A stretch of 64,000 nt of DNA from Tragulus kanchil (taxonomy: Eukaryota; Chordata; Mammalia; Artiodactyla; Tragulidae): assembly GCA_022376925.1 (NCBI GenBank), contig JAIOJX010000026.1, positions 200,918,400 to 200,982,399 on the forward strand, given 5' to 3'. Under the pieces are notes generated by a model that did no database searches, was not told the origin of the DNA, and saw only the letters and a program-made list of their open reading frames with translations. Position 1 is the first letter of the stretch. Each line of letters begins with the position of its first letter. A program made the translations under genes and the position numbers. This document shows, piece by piece, positions 1 to 12,116 of the stretch.

Positions 1-1843
1 CAAAAACAAGGTAATGGAACTTCTCTTTGAGAATGGTACTGATTATTTTTTCCTTTTTCCTTGGTTCTATGTCTTTTAAACTCTGTACAACATGAATTTT
101 TCTACTTTTGCTTTTCCTCTTTACTAAGAAATATCTAAACACACATGGAAAATGTATCATAAAATACCAGGTATCTATCAGCCAGCTTCAACAACTATCA
201 AAATTTAGGTATATGTGTCACCTTTGCCCATCTGTTTTATTTTTTCTAGAATATTTTATCCAACTCTGTATACTTAAAAAGATCACATTCTTACATAACT
301 ACAACACCAGTTTTTCATCTGTTAAGAAATAAACAAAAAGTTCTTAATACCATATAATATTTAGCTCACACTGAAAAATCTGGGATTGCCTAAGACATGG
401 CTTTATACAGTTGGGGTTTTTGAATGAGAATCCAAACAAGGTTCAAGCACTGTAATCTGTTTGGCATCCGGAACCCTGTTCCAGCAGAGTTATGGGCTGA
501 GTTGTCTCCCCAGATTTATACACTGAAGTCCTGGTCCTTAGAACCTCAGAATGTGACTATATTTGGAGACAAGGTCTTTAACAAGCTAAATTAAAATTAG
601 GTCTTTAGGCCGCCCCTTAATCTGCTATCCTTTTAAGAGATTAGGACAGACACACACAAGTATAGAGGGAAGGCTGTGTGAAGATTCAGGGAGAAGGCAG
701 CCATTCACACACCAAGGAGAGGCCACAAAGAAAAGTAACACCCTGCCGACACTTTGATCCTGAACTGAATAAAAAGGCCATGCCTCACTTTGCCTGTCAC
801 CCAAAGGCAGTCAACAGAAGGAATATCCTATGTCACTGAAGAACAGATGCTTCTTCAGTCCCCTACTACCTGGATGATTGGATTTTTACTGTAAGCACAT
901 ATGAACATGATTAACAAAGTTAGAACTTTTAATGAAGTCTATACAGCATATATAACTGCACAGAAATTAAAGTATAATATAGTATTAATTCAAGAAAGCA
1001 TAAATAAACATCTTACCTGTGATATGATCAAAACTAGAATATACATTAAAAACTGACTAGAAAAAAAATTGCCAAAAACAAGGTAATGGAACTTCTCTTT
1101 GAGAATGGTACTGATTATTTTTTCCTTTTTCCTTGGTTCTATGTCTTTTAAACTCTGTACAACATGAATTTTTCTACTTTTGCTTTTCCTCTTTACTAAG
1201 AAATATCTAAACACACATGGAAAATGTATCATAAAATACCAGGTATCTATCAGCCAGCTTCAACAACTATCAAAATTTAGGTATATGTGTCACCTTTGCC
1301 CATCTGTTTTATTTTTTCTAGAATATTTTATCCAACTCTGTATATTTAAAAAAGATCACATTCTTACATAACTACAACACCAGTTTTTCATCTGTTAAGA
1401 AATAAACAAAAAGTTCTTAATACCATATAATATTTAGCTCACACTGAAAAATCTGGGATTGCCTAAGACATGGCTTTATACAGTTGGGGTTTTTGAATGA
1501 GAATCCAAACAAGGTTCAAGCACTGTAATCTGTTTGGCATCCGGAACCCTGTTCCAGCAGAGTTATGGGCTGAGTTGTCTCCCCAGATTTATACACTGAA
1601 GTCCTGGTCCTTAGAACCTCAGAATGTGACTATATTTGGAGACAAGGTCTTTAACAAGCTAAATTAAAATTAGGTCTTTAGGCCGCCCCTTAATCTGCTA
1701 TCCTTTTAAGAGATTAGGACAGACACACACAAGTATAGAGGGAAGGCTGTGTGAAGATTCAGGGAGAAGGCAGCCATTCACACACCAAGGAGAGAGGCCA
1801 CAAAAGAAAAGTAACACCCTGCCGACACTTTGATCCTGAACTG
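1..1843 (+). repeat. Duplication D1, unit about 1072 bp (copies 1-767 and 1073-1843)
   Basis: Direct copies; the first is cut by the window edge. Copy 1 differs near its 3' end (lost AG and A around 715-731), then 305 nt of other sequence precedes copy 2. Contains the 5' part of a MaLR LTR. Confidence 0.93.
489..767 (+). mobile_element. MaLR (MLT1-type) LTR, truncated at a duplication junction
   Basis: Begins TATGGGCTGAGTTGTCTCCC and runs through CCTCAGAATGTGACTATATT, the characteristic MLT1/MaLR LTR series. It stops abruptly at 767 where D1 copy 1 ends. Ancient ERVL-MaLR element. Confidence 0.8.
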
Positions 1844-1935
1844 CTAACCTCCCACACTGAAAAACTAAATTTCCATTGTTTAAGCCACCCAGTCTGTGGT
1901 ACTTTGTATGGCAGCCCTAGAAAAGAAATACAATA
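1561..1935 (+). mobile_element. MaLR (MLT1-type) LTR, full copy
   Basis: Continues to the typical LTR end (GTTTAAGCCACCCAGTCTGT ... GGCAGCCCTAG). A non-coding solo LTR; short open frames across it are by chance. Confidence 0.82.
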
Positions 1936-1991
1936 AAACCAACATTTCTTCTGATTGGTATAATGCAATTCTATACGGGGATAACAGTTTT

Positions 1992-1992
<1 letters not shown>

Positions 1993-2030
<38 letters not shown>
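1993..2030. repeat. (CA)n microsatellite
   Basis: About 36 nt of CA. The duplicate at 3152-3185 is 2 nt shorter. Confidence 0.95.
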
Positions 2031-2032
<2 letters not shown>

Positions 2033-2717
2033 TATTTATGTTTCACTCAGTAAATTCACTATTTTGATATATTTAATGTTTTGAATACTCTATTTTGATA
2101 AATGACTGGCTAATTCTATGATAATTACTACCATCACTACTCTTAATTGCTCCTCTGTTCTAATTCTAATAGAGGGAGTGACCTCAGTCTTGCGCTATTG
2201 GTTAATGAAAGTTAAAGTAGCATATTTGCTTTTTCCAATTTGAATAGAACTCATGAATATGCTAATTATACACGCAAATACCTACTAGATATATCCTACT
2301 GAAAACAAACATCTTCCCCCCACACCCCACTGCCGCCCCATGCCTGCTATTTCTGCCTTTCCATTGTTAATTATTTAGCCATTCTCCACCCAGTTACCTA
2401 AGCCAGAAAGCCATAAAACCATTATATATAATTTCAAAATGTTACTCAACTACAGGAAACACAATAGTAAAAAGAACATGTTTGCCCAAATTCTGCAATT
2501 GTTGATATATTACATTTGTTTCATTATTCTCTCTCTCTATATGTACTATTTATATTTTCATTTACTTATATTATTTTTCTGAAACCTTTTGAGTAAGTTG
2601 CAAACATAAAGATATTCAAGGGGTTTTTAACGTACTCCTGATAGTTTTTTAACATCATTTCCTAAACAAGGTTCAAGCACTGTAATCTGTTTGGCATCCG
2701 GAACCCTGTTCCAGCAG

Positions 2718-3092
2718 AGTTATGGGCTGAGTTGTCTCCCCAGATTTATACACTGAAGTCCTGGTCCTTAGAACCTCAGAATGTGACTATATTTGGAGAC
2801 AAGGTCTTTAACAAGCTAAATTAAAATTAGGTCTTTAGGCCGCCCCTTAATCTGCTATCCTTTTAAGAGATTAGGACAGACACACACAAGTATAGAGGGA
2901 AGGCTGTGTGAAGATTCAGGGAGAAGGCAGCCATTCACACACCAAGGAGAGAGGCCACAAAAGAAAAGTAACACCCTGCCGACACTTTGATCCTGAACTG
3001 CTAACCTCCCACACTGAAAAACTAAATTTCCATTGTTTAAGCCACCCAGTCTGTGGTACTTTGTATGGCAGCCCTAGAAAAGAAATACAATA
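2718..3092 (+). mobile_element. MaLR (MLT1-type) LTR, third appearance
   Basis: Same LTR as at 1561, repeated through duplication D2. Confidence 0.82.
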
Positions 3093-3148
3093 AAACCAAC
3101 ATTTCTTCTGATTGGTATAATGCAATTCTATACGGGGATAACAGTTTT

Positions 3149-3151
<3 letters not shown>

Positions 3152-3185
<34 letters not shown>
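3152..3185. repeat. (CA)n microsatellite, second copy
   Basis: Shorter copy of the tract at 1993. Confidence 0.95.
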
Positions 3186-3187
<2 letters not shown>

Positions 3188-3904
3188 TATTTATGTTTCA
3201 CTCAGTAAATTCACTATTTTGATATATTTAATGTTTTGAATACTCTATTTTGATAAATGACTGGCTAATTCTATGATAATTACTACCATCACTACTCTTA
3301 ATTGCTCCTCTGTTCTAATTCTAATAGAGGGAGTGACCTCAGTCTTGCGCTATTGGTTAATGAAAGTTAAAGTAGCATATTTGCTTTTTCCAATTTGAAT
3401 AGAACTCATGAATATGCTAATTATACACGCAAATACCTACTAGATATATCCTACTGAAAACAAACATCTTCCCCCCACACCCCACTGCCGCCCCATGCCT
3501 GCTATTTCTGCCTTTCCATTGTTAATTATTTAGCCATTCTCCACCCAGTTACCTAAGCCAGAAAGCCATAAAACCATTATATATAATTTCAAAATGTTAC
3601 TCAACTACAGGAAACACAATAGTAAAAAGAACATGTTTGCCCAAATTCTGCAATTGTTGATATATTACATTTGTTTCATTATTCTCTCTCTCTATATGTA
3701 CTATTTATATTTTCATTTACTTATATTATTTTTCTGAAACCTTTTGAGTAAGTTGTAAACATAAAGCTTCATACCTTTAAACAATTCTGTGTGTGTTTTC
3801 TGGAAACGAAGATATCTCCTACAATACCAGAGATAGTCATTAAAATCAGGAAATTAACATTGCTAAAATACTACCATCTATTCCATAGACATCATTCACA
3901 TTTT

Positions 3905-4135
3905 TTTAAAGTTTTATCTTTATTCTTTGGCCTGTGTGAGCCTCCCATCGCAGTGGTCTCTCCTGTAGCAGAGTTCCGGCTCTGGGTGCATGCACTCCAT
4001 AGTGCTGGCTTGCAATTGGACACATCAGTCCAGCTGTTCCATGGCATGTGGCATCTTCCCGTGCCAGGGATCAAACCTGCATCCCTTGCACTGAAAGGCG
4101 GACTCTTTACCCACAGGACCACCAGGGAAGCCCCC
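3905..4135 (-). mobile_element. CHR-family tRNA-derived SINE
   Basis: On the minus strand it starts GGGCTTCCCTGGTGGTCCTG, with a B-box-like GGTTTGATCCC, and ends in an A-rich AAAGATAAAACTTT tail. Flanked by CATTCACATTTT at 3893-3904 and 4136-4147, a target-site duplication. Confidence 0.85.
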
Positions 4136-4609
4136 CATTCACATTTTGCCAATGATCCCTGTAATATCCATTATAGCAAAAAGATCCAATTGTGAGTTGT
4201 ATGATTTAGTTGTCATGTCTCTTTAGTCTGCTACAAACTGAAAATATTCTTTATGTCTATGATGACCTCCACACTTTTGAAGAGAACAGGTCTATGACTT
4301 TGTAGAATATCCCTCAATTTGGGGACAATTGTCTTATCTTTCCTCATGATTAGATTGAGGCTGTGCATTTTTTGGCAAGAATATCAAAATAATGTGTTCT
4401 GAGGATCTCTTGCTATATACACACATATATGTATATGTATAACCTCTTAAAACTCTCACCTTCTAGTTTTAGCATACATTGATGATTCTTTCCGGAATCA
4501 GTTTTTACTGTAATGGTTGTCATAAAATGATGTTTCTATCTATATCACTCTTTCAACATTTGTTAGTTGGCAATCTAATGTAAAGAGAGGTTTTCCTTAC
4601 CCTTATTTT

Positions 4610-4748
4610 TTTTTGATTATTTATTTATTTGACCAAGCTGGGTCTTAGTCATGGCATATGGGATCTAGGTCCCTGACCAGGGATTGAACCTGGGTCCCCT
4701 GCACTGGGAACACAGAATCTTAACCACTGGGCCACCAGGGAAGTGCCT
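4610..4748 (-). mobile_element. CHR-family SINE (short)
   Basis: Minus strand: CACTTCCCTGGTGGCCCAGT start and B-box-like GGTTCAATCCC, ending in AAATAAATAAAT. Confidence 0.8.
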
Positions 4749-5148
4749 CCTTACCCCTATTTTTAAAAACTCATATATTTATGTCACTATGGACTCAAGT
4801 ATTCTTATTTCAGTTGGATCATAATTTATTAACATTATTATAGCAGTGCTCAGATTGACCCAAATGTGGCTAATAGGGGCCCTTTCAAGTTGATTTCTGG
4901 TCCTCTAATAGTCCATCATTCTGTGAGAAACTTTCTTCCCATCCATGTTTGTCTAATTTCAGTGCAAAAAGATTTTCCAAGGTCATGCTATAATTGCCAC
5001 GCTCTTGCTCTGAATCAGTCATTTCTCCCGGGTCTCCAGTTCTTATTAGTGGACAATGTTGTTTAGAAGGCAAGGTTTGGGTACTATGTGCTCAGTAATT
5101 CTAAGGTGTCATTGTTCCTAGAGATTTTGCAGAGAGCCAGGGGAAAGA

Positions 5149-5182
5149 CAGATAGGTAGATTGACAGACAGACAGATAGAAG
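5149..5182. repeat. Short GATA/GACA-rich tract
   Basis: Degenerate tetranucleotide run of AGACAGATAGGTAG type; repeated by D3 at about 6281-6314. Confidence 0.6.
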
Positions 5183-5741
5183 ACACATACATGCACGTAC
5201 ATAAGTACTTTTGTCTATAATTTATTTTTGCATGTATTTACATACATATTGAAGACAGTAAGTTCAATTCCAACCTAACACCATCACAAACATTGTGGAA
5301 TTCCTCTTTTTCGTGTTTGTAACTCCTTCTCGGTCAAGGATAAACTTACCTCCCATTAGCCTCAATACGTTTATTTCCCCACTCCTCTTTCATGTAACCA
5401 TTATGGCCCTGACATGCTTGCCACCTCTTCATCAGGAAGGGAAGAAGCTGGTCATCATTTTTATTCTTTTCGATCACTCATTCCTTCATCCAATCACCAA
5501 TTCCTAACATTTTCTACCTTCTAAAATGTTCTGAGGATCTCTTGCTATATACACACATATATGTATATGTATAACCTCTTAAAACTCTCACCTTCTAGTT
5601 TTAGCATACATTGATGATTCTTTCCGGAATCAGTTTTTACTGTAATGGTTGTCATAAAATGATGTTTCTATCTATATCACTCTTTCAACATTTGTTAGTT
5701 GGCAATCTAATGTAAAGAGAGGTTTTCCTTACCCTTATTTT

Positions 5742-5880
5742 TTTTTGATTATTTATTTATTTGACCAAGCTGGGTCTTAGTCATGGCATATGGGATCTAG
5801 GTCCCTGACCAGGGATTGAACCTGGGTCCCCTGCACTGGGAACACAGAATCTTAACCACTGGGCCACCAGGGAAGTGCCT
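5742..5880 (-). mobile_element. CHR-family SINE (short), second copy
   Basis: D3 copy of the element at 4610. Confidence 0.8.
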
Positions 5881-6839
5881 CCTTACCCCTATTTTTAAAA
5901 ACTCATATATTTATGTCACTATGGACTCAAGTATTCTTATTTCAGTTGGATCATAATTTATTAACATTATTATAGCAGTGCTCAGATTGACCCAAATGTG
6001 GCTAATAGGGGCCCTTTCAAGTTGATTTCTGGTCCTCTAATAGTCCATCATTCTGTGAGAAACTTTCTTCCCATCCATGTTTGTCTAATTTCAGTGCAAA
6101 AAGATTTTCCAAGGTCATGCTATAATTGCCACGCTCTTGCTCTGAATCAGTCATTTCTCCCGGGTCTCCAGTTCTTATTAGTGGACAATGTTGTTTAGAA
6201 GGCAAGGTTTGGGTACTATGTGCTCAGTAATTCTAAGGTGTCATTGTTCCTAGAGATTTTGCAGAGAGCCAGGGGAAAGACAGATAGGTAGATTGACAGA
6301 CAGACAGATAGAAGACACATACATGCACGTACATAAGTACTTTTGTCTATAATTTATTTTTGCATGTATTTACATACATATTGAAGACAGTAAGTTCAAT
6401 TCCAACCTAACACCATCACAAACATTGTGGAATTCCTCTTTTTCGTGTTTGTAACTCCTTCTCGGTCAAGGATAAACTTACCTCCCATTAGCCTCAATAC
6501 GTTTATTTCCCCACTCCTCTTTCATGTAACCATTATGGCCCTGACATGCTTGCCACCTCTTCATCAGGAAGGGAAGAAGCTGGTCATCATTTTTATTCTT
6601 TTCGATCACTCATTCCTTCATCCAATCACCAATTCCTAACATTTTCTACCTTCTAAAAATTTCCTCTGTCCATCCTGACTGCTCCTAGTGTTGCCCATCA
6701 TTTGTTACATGGGCTACAACAACAGAATCTTAGCCAATATTCCTTGATCTATCTTTGCTTTCTTCCCATCCATTTTTTGTATACTATAGCCAGAGTTGCC
6801 TTTCTGAAATTAATAGTTGGCCATTTTACTCCATGATTA

Positions 6840-7624
6840 AAACAGATCTCAGATATGCAGATGATACTACTCTAATGGCAGAAAGTGAACAGGAACTAAA
6901 GAGCCTCTTAATCAGGGTGAAAGAAGAGAGTAAGAAAGGTGACTTAAAACTTAACATTAAAAAACTACTATCATGGCATCTAGTCTCATCACTTCATACT
7001 AAACAGAAGAGGGAAAAACAGAATCAGTGACAGATTTTATTTTCTTAGATTCCAAAATCACTGCAGACAGTGACTGCAGCCATGAAATTAAACGACGCTT
7101 ACTCCTTGGAAGAAAAGCTATGGCAAGCCTACATAGTGTATTCAAAAGCAGAGATATCACTTTGCCAAAGGTCTGTCTAATCAAAGCTATGTTTTTTCCC
7201 AGTAGTCATGTGGATGTGTTGGGCCATAACAAAGGTTGAGCCCCAAAGAACTGACGCCTTTGAATTGTGGTGTTGGAGAAGACTCTTCAGAGTTCCTTGG
7301 ACTGCAAGAAGATCAAATTAGTTAATCCTAAAGGAAATCAACCCTGAATATTCATTGGAAGGACTGATGCTGAAGCCAAAGCTTCGATACTTTGGCCACC
7401 TGATGCGAAGAGCCAACTCACTGGAAAATCCTGTGATGCTGGAAAAAAATTGAAGGCAAAAGGAGAAGAGGACAGCAGAGGATGAGATGTTAGATGACAT
7501 CACAGAGTTAGTGGATAAGAGTTTGAGCTCTGGGAGATAGTGAATGACAGGGAAGCCTGGTGGGCCAGAGTGCATGAGGTTGCAAAGAGCTGGACATGAT
7601 TTACTGACTCAATAACAACAACAA
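6840..7624 (+). mobile_element. BovB (RTE-type) LINE, 3' fragment
   Basis: Encodes remnants of the BovB reverse transcriptase: the YADDTTLMAESEQELKSLL block (YADD at 6854-6865) and then, after frameshifts, GSKITAD-, HEIKRRLLLGRKAM- and YFGHLMRR-like pieces. It ends at the element's 3' tail before (AAC)n. 5'-truncated, frameshifted and inactive. Confidence 0.88.
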
Positions 7625-7949
7625 GGATAAACTTCCTATTAGTAAAGTTATTCCACCCCCATTCCTTCCATCCAATCAGGAAGGGAAGAAGCTGGTCATC
7701 ATTTATTCTTTTCGATCACTCATTCCTTCATCCAATCACCAATTCCTAACATTTTCTACCTTCTAAAAATTTCCTCTGTCCATCCTGACTGCTCCTAGTG
7801 TTGCCCATCATTTGTTACATGGGCTACAACAACAGAATCTTAGCCAATATTCCTTGATCTATCTTTGCTTTCTTCCCATCCATTTTTTGTATACTATAGC
7901 CAGAGTTGCCTTTCTGAAATTAATAGTTGGCCATTTTACTCCATGATTA

Positions 7950-8734
7950 AAACAGATCTCAGATATGCAGATGATACTACTCTAATGGCAGAAAGTGAAC
8001 AGGAACTAAAGAGCCTCTTAATCAGGGTGAAAGAAGAGAGTAAGAAAGGTGACTTAAAACTTAACATTAAAAAACTACTATCATGGCATCTAGTCTCATC
8101 ACTTCATACTAAACAGAAGAGGGAAAAATAGAATCAGTGACAGATTTTATTTTCTTAGATTCCAAAATCACTGCAGACAGTGACTGCAGCCATGAAATTA
8201 AACGACGCTTACTCCTTGGAAGAAAAGCTATGGCAAGCCTACATAGTGTATTCAAAAGCAGAGATATCACTTTGCCAAAGGTCTGTCTAATCAAAGCTAT
8301 GTTTTTTCCCAGTAGTCATGTGGATGTGTTGGGCCATAACAAAGGTTGAGCCCCAAAGAACTGACGCCTTTGAATTGTGGTGTTGGAGAAGACTCTTCAG
8401 AGTTCCTTGGACTGCAAGAAGATCAAATTAGTTAATCCTAAAGGAAATCAACCCTGAATATTCATTGGAAGGACTGATGCTGAAGCCAAAGCTTCGATAC
8501 TTTGGCCACCTGATGCGAAGAGCCAACTCACTGGAAAATCCTGTGATGCTGGAAAAAAATTGAAGGCAAAAGGAGAAGAGGACAGCAGAGGATGAGATGT
8601 TAGATGACATCACAGAGTTAGTGGATAAGAGTTTGAGCTCTGGGAGATAGTGAATGACAGGGAAGCCTGGTGGGCCAGAGTGCATGAGGTTGCAAAGAGC
8701 TGGACATGATTTACTGACTCAATAACAACAACAA
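7950..8734 (+). mobile_element. BovB 3' fragment, second copy
   Basis: D4 copy of the fragment at 6840 (YADD at 7964-7975). One substitution near 8129 introduces a stop. Confidence 0.88.
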
Positions 8735-8735
8735 G

Positions 8736-9029
8736 ATCTTTCAATGGTACTGCATTGATCTCACAATATACTGTCTGCGTCTTTTCACAATTTGCTTATC
8801 TCTCATCTTATTTCCTCGAAAAGCCCCCTTTGTCATTCTCACCATTTCAGTAAGCCATGCTGAATTTACTTCAGTTCTTGGACTATGCCAAGCTTTCTTT
8901 TCTATCTTTTTCTACCCAGAAATCCTTCCTAGACAATTCTATATATTGTTTATGTCTTTACTTAAATGTCACCTGCTGTGCAAAATCTCTGATCCCCCGC
9001 CACACACACATATACCTATGCAGGCTATC
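8736..9029. other. Upstream AT-rich DNA without recognisable features
   Basis: I see no gene, known repeat or motif here apart from a short CACACACA run near 9001. Confidence 0.5.
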
Positions 9030-9800
9030 ATAAGGCTTAGGCAAGAGATAACAGATGTACATCTCAGCCAGTCTGATAAACTCGCTAATCATTAAAATGC
9101 CTAATAATGAGCAGTTATGAAAGGGTTTTACCTTGATTTGAGACTTAAACCCAGGGCCCAGACCTGATAGAACCCTGTTTGGGACTCAAACCCACGTGGC
9201 TGGGGCATGAAGCTAGCCAAAACCTGGTTTGGGACTCGAACCCACGTGGCTAAGGCTTAACCCCAGCCAAAACCCTGCTTGGGACTTGAACCCACTTAGT
9301 CAGGACTCAGTCCCAGCCAAAACCCTGTCTGGGACTCGAACCCACGTGGTCGGGACTTAATCCAGCACTCACCCAACGTCTGGACCCACTGAGGCTCAGG
9401 TTCTTCGTGCCTCAACACAGAAAGAATTCAGCGAGAAATAGAGTGATAGACAAGAAAAGGACTTACTAGGATAAGGTACCTGTAAACGGTGCAAGCAGGC
9501 AGGCAAGAAAGCTCTGCTCTCTTCTCGATTGAGCGGGCAGCCATATATATAGGATGGTAGAAAACCATCCCCCTTAAGTAGACACAGATGCAAGGCATAC
9601 ATCACTAGTTCCTTCTTCGCCAGCTCCTCCTTCGTCAGCTGTCCATGCCCAGTCGAGCCTGCTTTACTGAACAAGGAGCAGCTCTCCTGAGTTATCATCA
9701 ACTCACTGGCCTCCCAACCTTTCTCAGGTTTCACCCGTCTACTTACTGTCCCCCACTAGGACTCTACAACCACCTATCTGTTCTACTTTGTCCCTATCAG
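9030..9800 (-). mobile_element. LTR-like element (probable ruminant ERV LTR), boundaries uncertain
   Basis: On the minus strand a TATATATA box (9544-9551) follows a GC-richer upstream segment and precedes a leader-like segment and a 50-bp tandem array. This arrangement resembles a retroviral LTR and leader. I do not recognise the family, and no retroviral coding sequence adjoins it. A 112-codon minus-strand open frame (9396-9734) matches nothing known to me. Confidence 0.45.
9171..9380. repeat. 50-bp tandem repeat, four units
   Basis: GGGACTCGAACCCACGTGGC-type units start at exactly 9181, 9231, 9281 and 9331, with a more diverged relative starting at 9140. Three units contain CCACGTGG, a palindromic E-box. 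On the minus strand each unit contains GGGTTCGAGTCCC or a variant, which resembles a tRNA B box. Confidence 0.85.
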
Positions 9801-10926
9801 TTAGAGTTATAACCTCTCTTTATAAAGTGGGTACTTAACATCACCATTGCAAGGACAGATGCAAAGTGCATAAAACATGTAAAATGTAGAGTCAATATAT
9901 TATGTTATTCATTCAACATATGTTTATTAAGTACCAACTAGTTGATATGTACTGTGGTGGACTTGGAAAATTAACATATAATGCAGTTAACATATAACTT
10001 ATAGAATCAGTATCGAAAGCATAATAAGATATATAGCAGGAATGTTTGGTGAAATTAGTCAACCTGATTAAGATTCAAAGGATGGACAACATTTGGGTTG
10101 AGACATGAAGGAGTAGGATTTCACAAGGAAGGATTCTCCAGGGAGACAGGGCAATATGTGCAAGAACTGGGACATGAGAGGGTATGGATTATTTTGTGTG
10201 GTATACATAATTCAATATAAATTGAAGAATAAGATTGAAATGAGGCAACGAGAGATGAGATTAGTTAGGGAGATGGAATGTATTTTTTTTTTGGAATGTT
10301 TTTTATCCTAGGAAAAGTAACTCAACTTTCTCCTACAGATCATCCTTGAATAATTTTGGGATGGTGAAATCTAAATGAAATCTTCATGAAGTCTATATTT
10401 TCATGAAGTTATTCTGGTAGCAGTGTGCAGAATGAAATTCTGGGATCAAAACTGGACTCAAGGGACTGGTAAAGAGCCAATTCACAGCACTCTCAGTTGG
10501 AAGTGATGAAGCCTGACAGGGGTTAGTGAGAGCTAAGATGGGCAGACTGTACCCTGTACCCTGTTAGAAAGTAGAAAGGACAGGATTTGATGTTAAAAGG
10601 CATTTAGGATGGTCCACGGGAATTTAACTAGAGCACTGGGAGGATAAAACCAATGCAGAGATTCAGAAAGAGAATTAGACTTTAAGTGCAAAGATGGGGA
10701 TCCATTGGGTAGTTAATATTTCTAACTTTTTACAGGATTTGGAGAAACAAATGAGAAATGCTTTGTAGTGTGTGGTAATGCAAATAGGAACAGAAAAGCT
10801 GTCCTCCAAAGAAATATGCATAATGGTCTTACCACACGAACGATGCAACAGGTTTTAGCCTGGGATTGCAACTGCAGAAAATTCAAGAGTCCCGGAGAGA
10901 CTTGACTAGTATTTTTCCATCTCTGA

Positions 10927-10950
10927 TGACTCAGAGCTAAAGATGGCGCC
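10927..10950 (+). promoter_or_regulatory. AP-1 (TGACTCA) and YY1-type (AAGATGGCGCC) motifs, copy 1
   Basis: TGACTCA at 10927-10933 and AAGATGGCGCC at 10940-10950. The second copy sits at 12106-12116, about 370 nt upstream of the CpG island. Motif matches only. Confidence 0.4.
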
Positions 10951-12092
10951 TGTGGCAAAAATTAGAACATGGGAGGGGGCACTGCGTGTAGCAAAAGATG
11001 ACCTTTTGGGGGGTTGCTGTTCTGCTAAACATAAGCGAGATAACGCAGCACGAGAGGAATCGTGGATAATTTTCCCCTTAAAATTTGGTCTGTACTACAA
11101 TTCTGCATTCTCCACGCTTAAAAGGATATTTCATTTCGCTGGCGTGACCGCCTGGGGGTGGGAATGGTATGACAATTATGCTTCTTTGCATCTTTCAGGT
11201 TTCTTTGCCTTGGTGAGTTCCACGACAGCCTTTGTCTCGCTTTGCCCTGTCTCGTTTTTCCCAGCACTGGCAGTTCCGAGGATAGTTCACAAGGAAGGAT
11301 TCTCCAGGGAGACAGGGCAATATGTGCAAGAACTGGGACATGAGAGGGTATGGATTATTTTGTGTGGTATACATAATTCAATATAAATTGAAGAATAAGA
11401 TTGAAATGAGGCAACGAGAGATGAGATTAGTTAGGGAGATGGAATGTATTTTTTTTTTGGAATGTTTTTTATCCTAGGAAAAGTAACTCAACTTTCTCCT
11501 ACAGATCATCCTTGAATAATTTTGGGATGGTGAAATCTAAATGAAATCTTCATGAAGTCTATATTTTCATGAAGTTATTCTGGTAGCAGTGTGCAGAATG
11601 AAATTCTGGGATCAAAACTGGACTCAAGGGACTGGTAAAGAGCCAATTCACAGCACTCTCAGTTGGAAGTGATGAAGCCTGACAGGGGTTAGTGAGAGCT
11701 AAGATGGGCAGACTGTACCCTGTACCCTGTTAGAAAGTAGAAAGGACAGGATTTGATGTTAAAAGGCATTTAGGATGGTCCACGGGAATTTAACTAGAGC
11801 ACTGGGAGGATAAAACCAATGCAGAGATTCAGAAAGAGAATTAGACTTTAAGTGCAAAGATGGGGATCCATTGGGTAGTTAATATTTCTAACTTTTTACA
11901 GGATTTGGAGAAACAAATGAGAAATGCTTTGTAGTGTGTGGTAATGCAAATAGGAACAGAAAAGCTGTCCTCCAAAGAAATATGCATAATGGTCTTACCA
12001 CACGAACGATGCAACAGGTTTTAGCCTGGGATTGCAACTGCAGAAAATTCAAGAGTCCCGGAGAGACTTGACTAGTATTTTTCCATCTCTGA

Positions 12093-12116
12093 TGACTCAG
12101 AGCTAAAGATGGCGCC
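12093..12116 (+). promoter_or_regulatory. AP-1 and YY1-type motifs, copy 2
   Basis: Same motifs through duplication D5. This copy is the one continuous with the promoter. Confidence 0.4.

Larger units (their letters stand above)
1507..3766 (+). repeat. Duplication D2, unit about 1157 bp (1507-2611 and 2664-3766)
   Basis: Near-identical direct copies separated by 52 nt. The CA tract differs by 2 nt between copies. Overlaps D1, so 1507-1843 exists three times (also 435-767 and 2664-3000). Confidence 0.93.
4395..6658 (+). repeat. Duplication D3, unit 1132 bp (4395-5526 and 5527-6658)
   Basis: Abutting tandem copies with no filler. Includes a CHR SINE (minus strand) and a short GATA/GACA-rich tract. 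Confidence 0.95.
6563..8735 (+). repeat. Duplication D4, unit about 1110 bp (6563-7625 and 7675-8735)
   Basis: Contains a BovB fragment. The 49-nt filler at 7626-7674 looks like a degraded version of sequence at 6467-6562. Copy 2 lacks 2 T near its start. Shares 6563-6658 with D3. Confidence 0.93.

Noticed and set aside
6755..7030. 91-codon frame with a reverse-transcriptase YADD motif as a functional gene
   Set aside because: It is a truncated, frameshifted BovB remnant; the RT domain is incomplete.
9396..9734. 112-codon minus-strand open frame
   Set aside because: Lies in the LTR-like block, has no recognisable domain, and includes the TATA region; likely chance.
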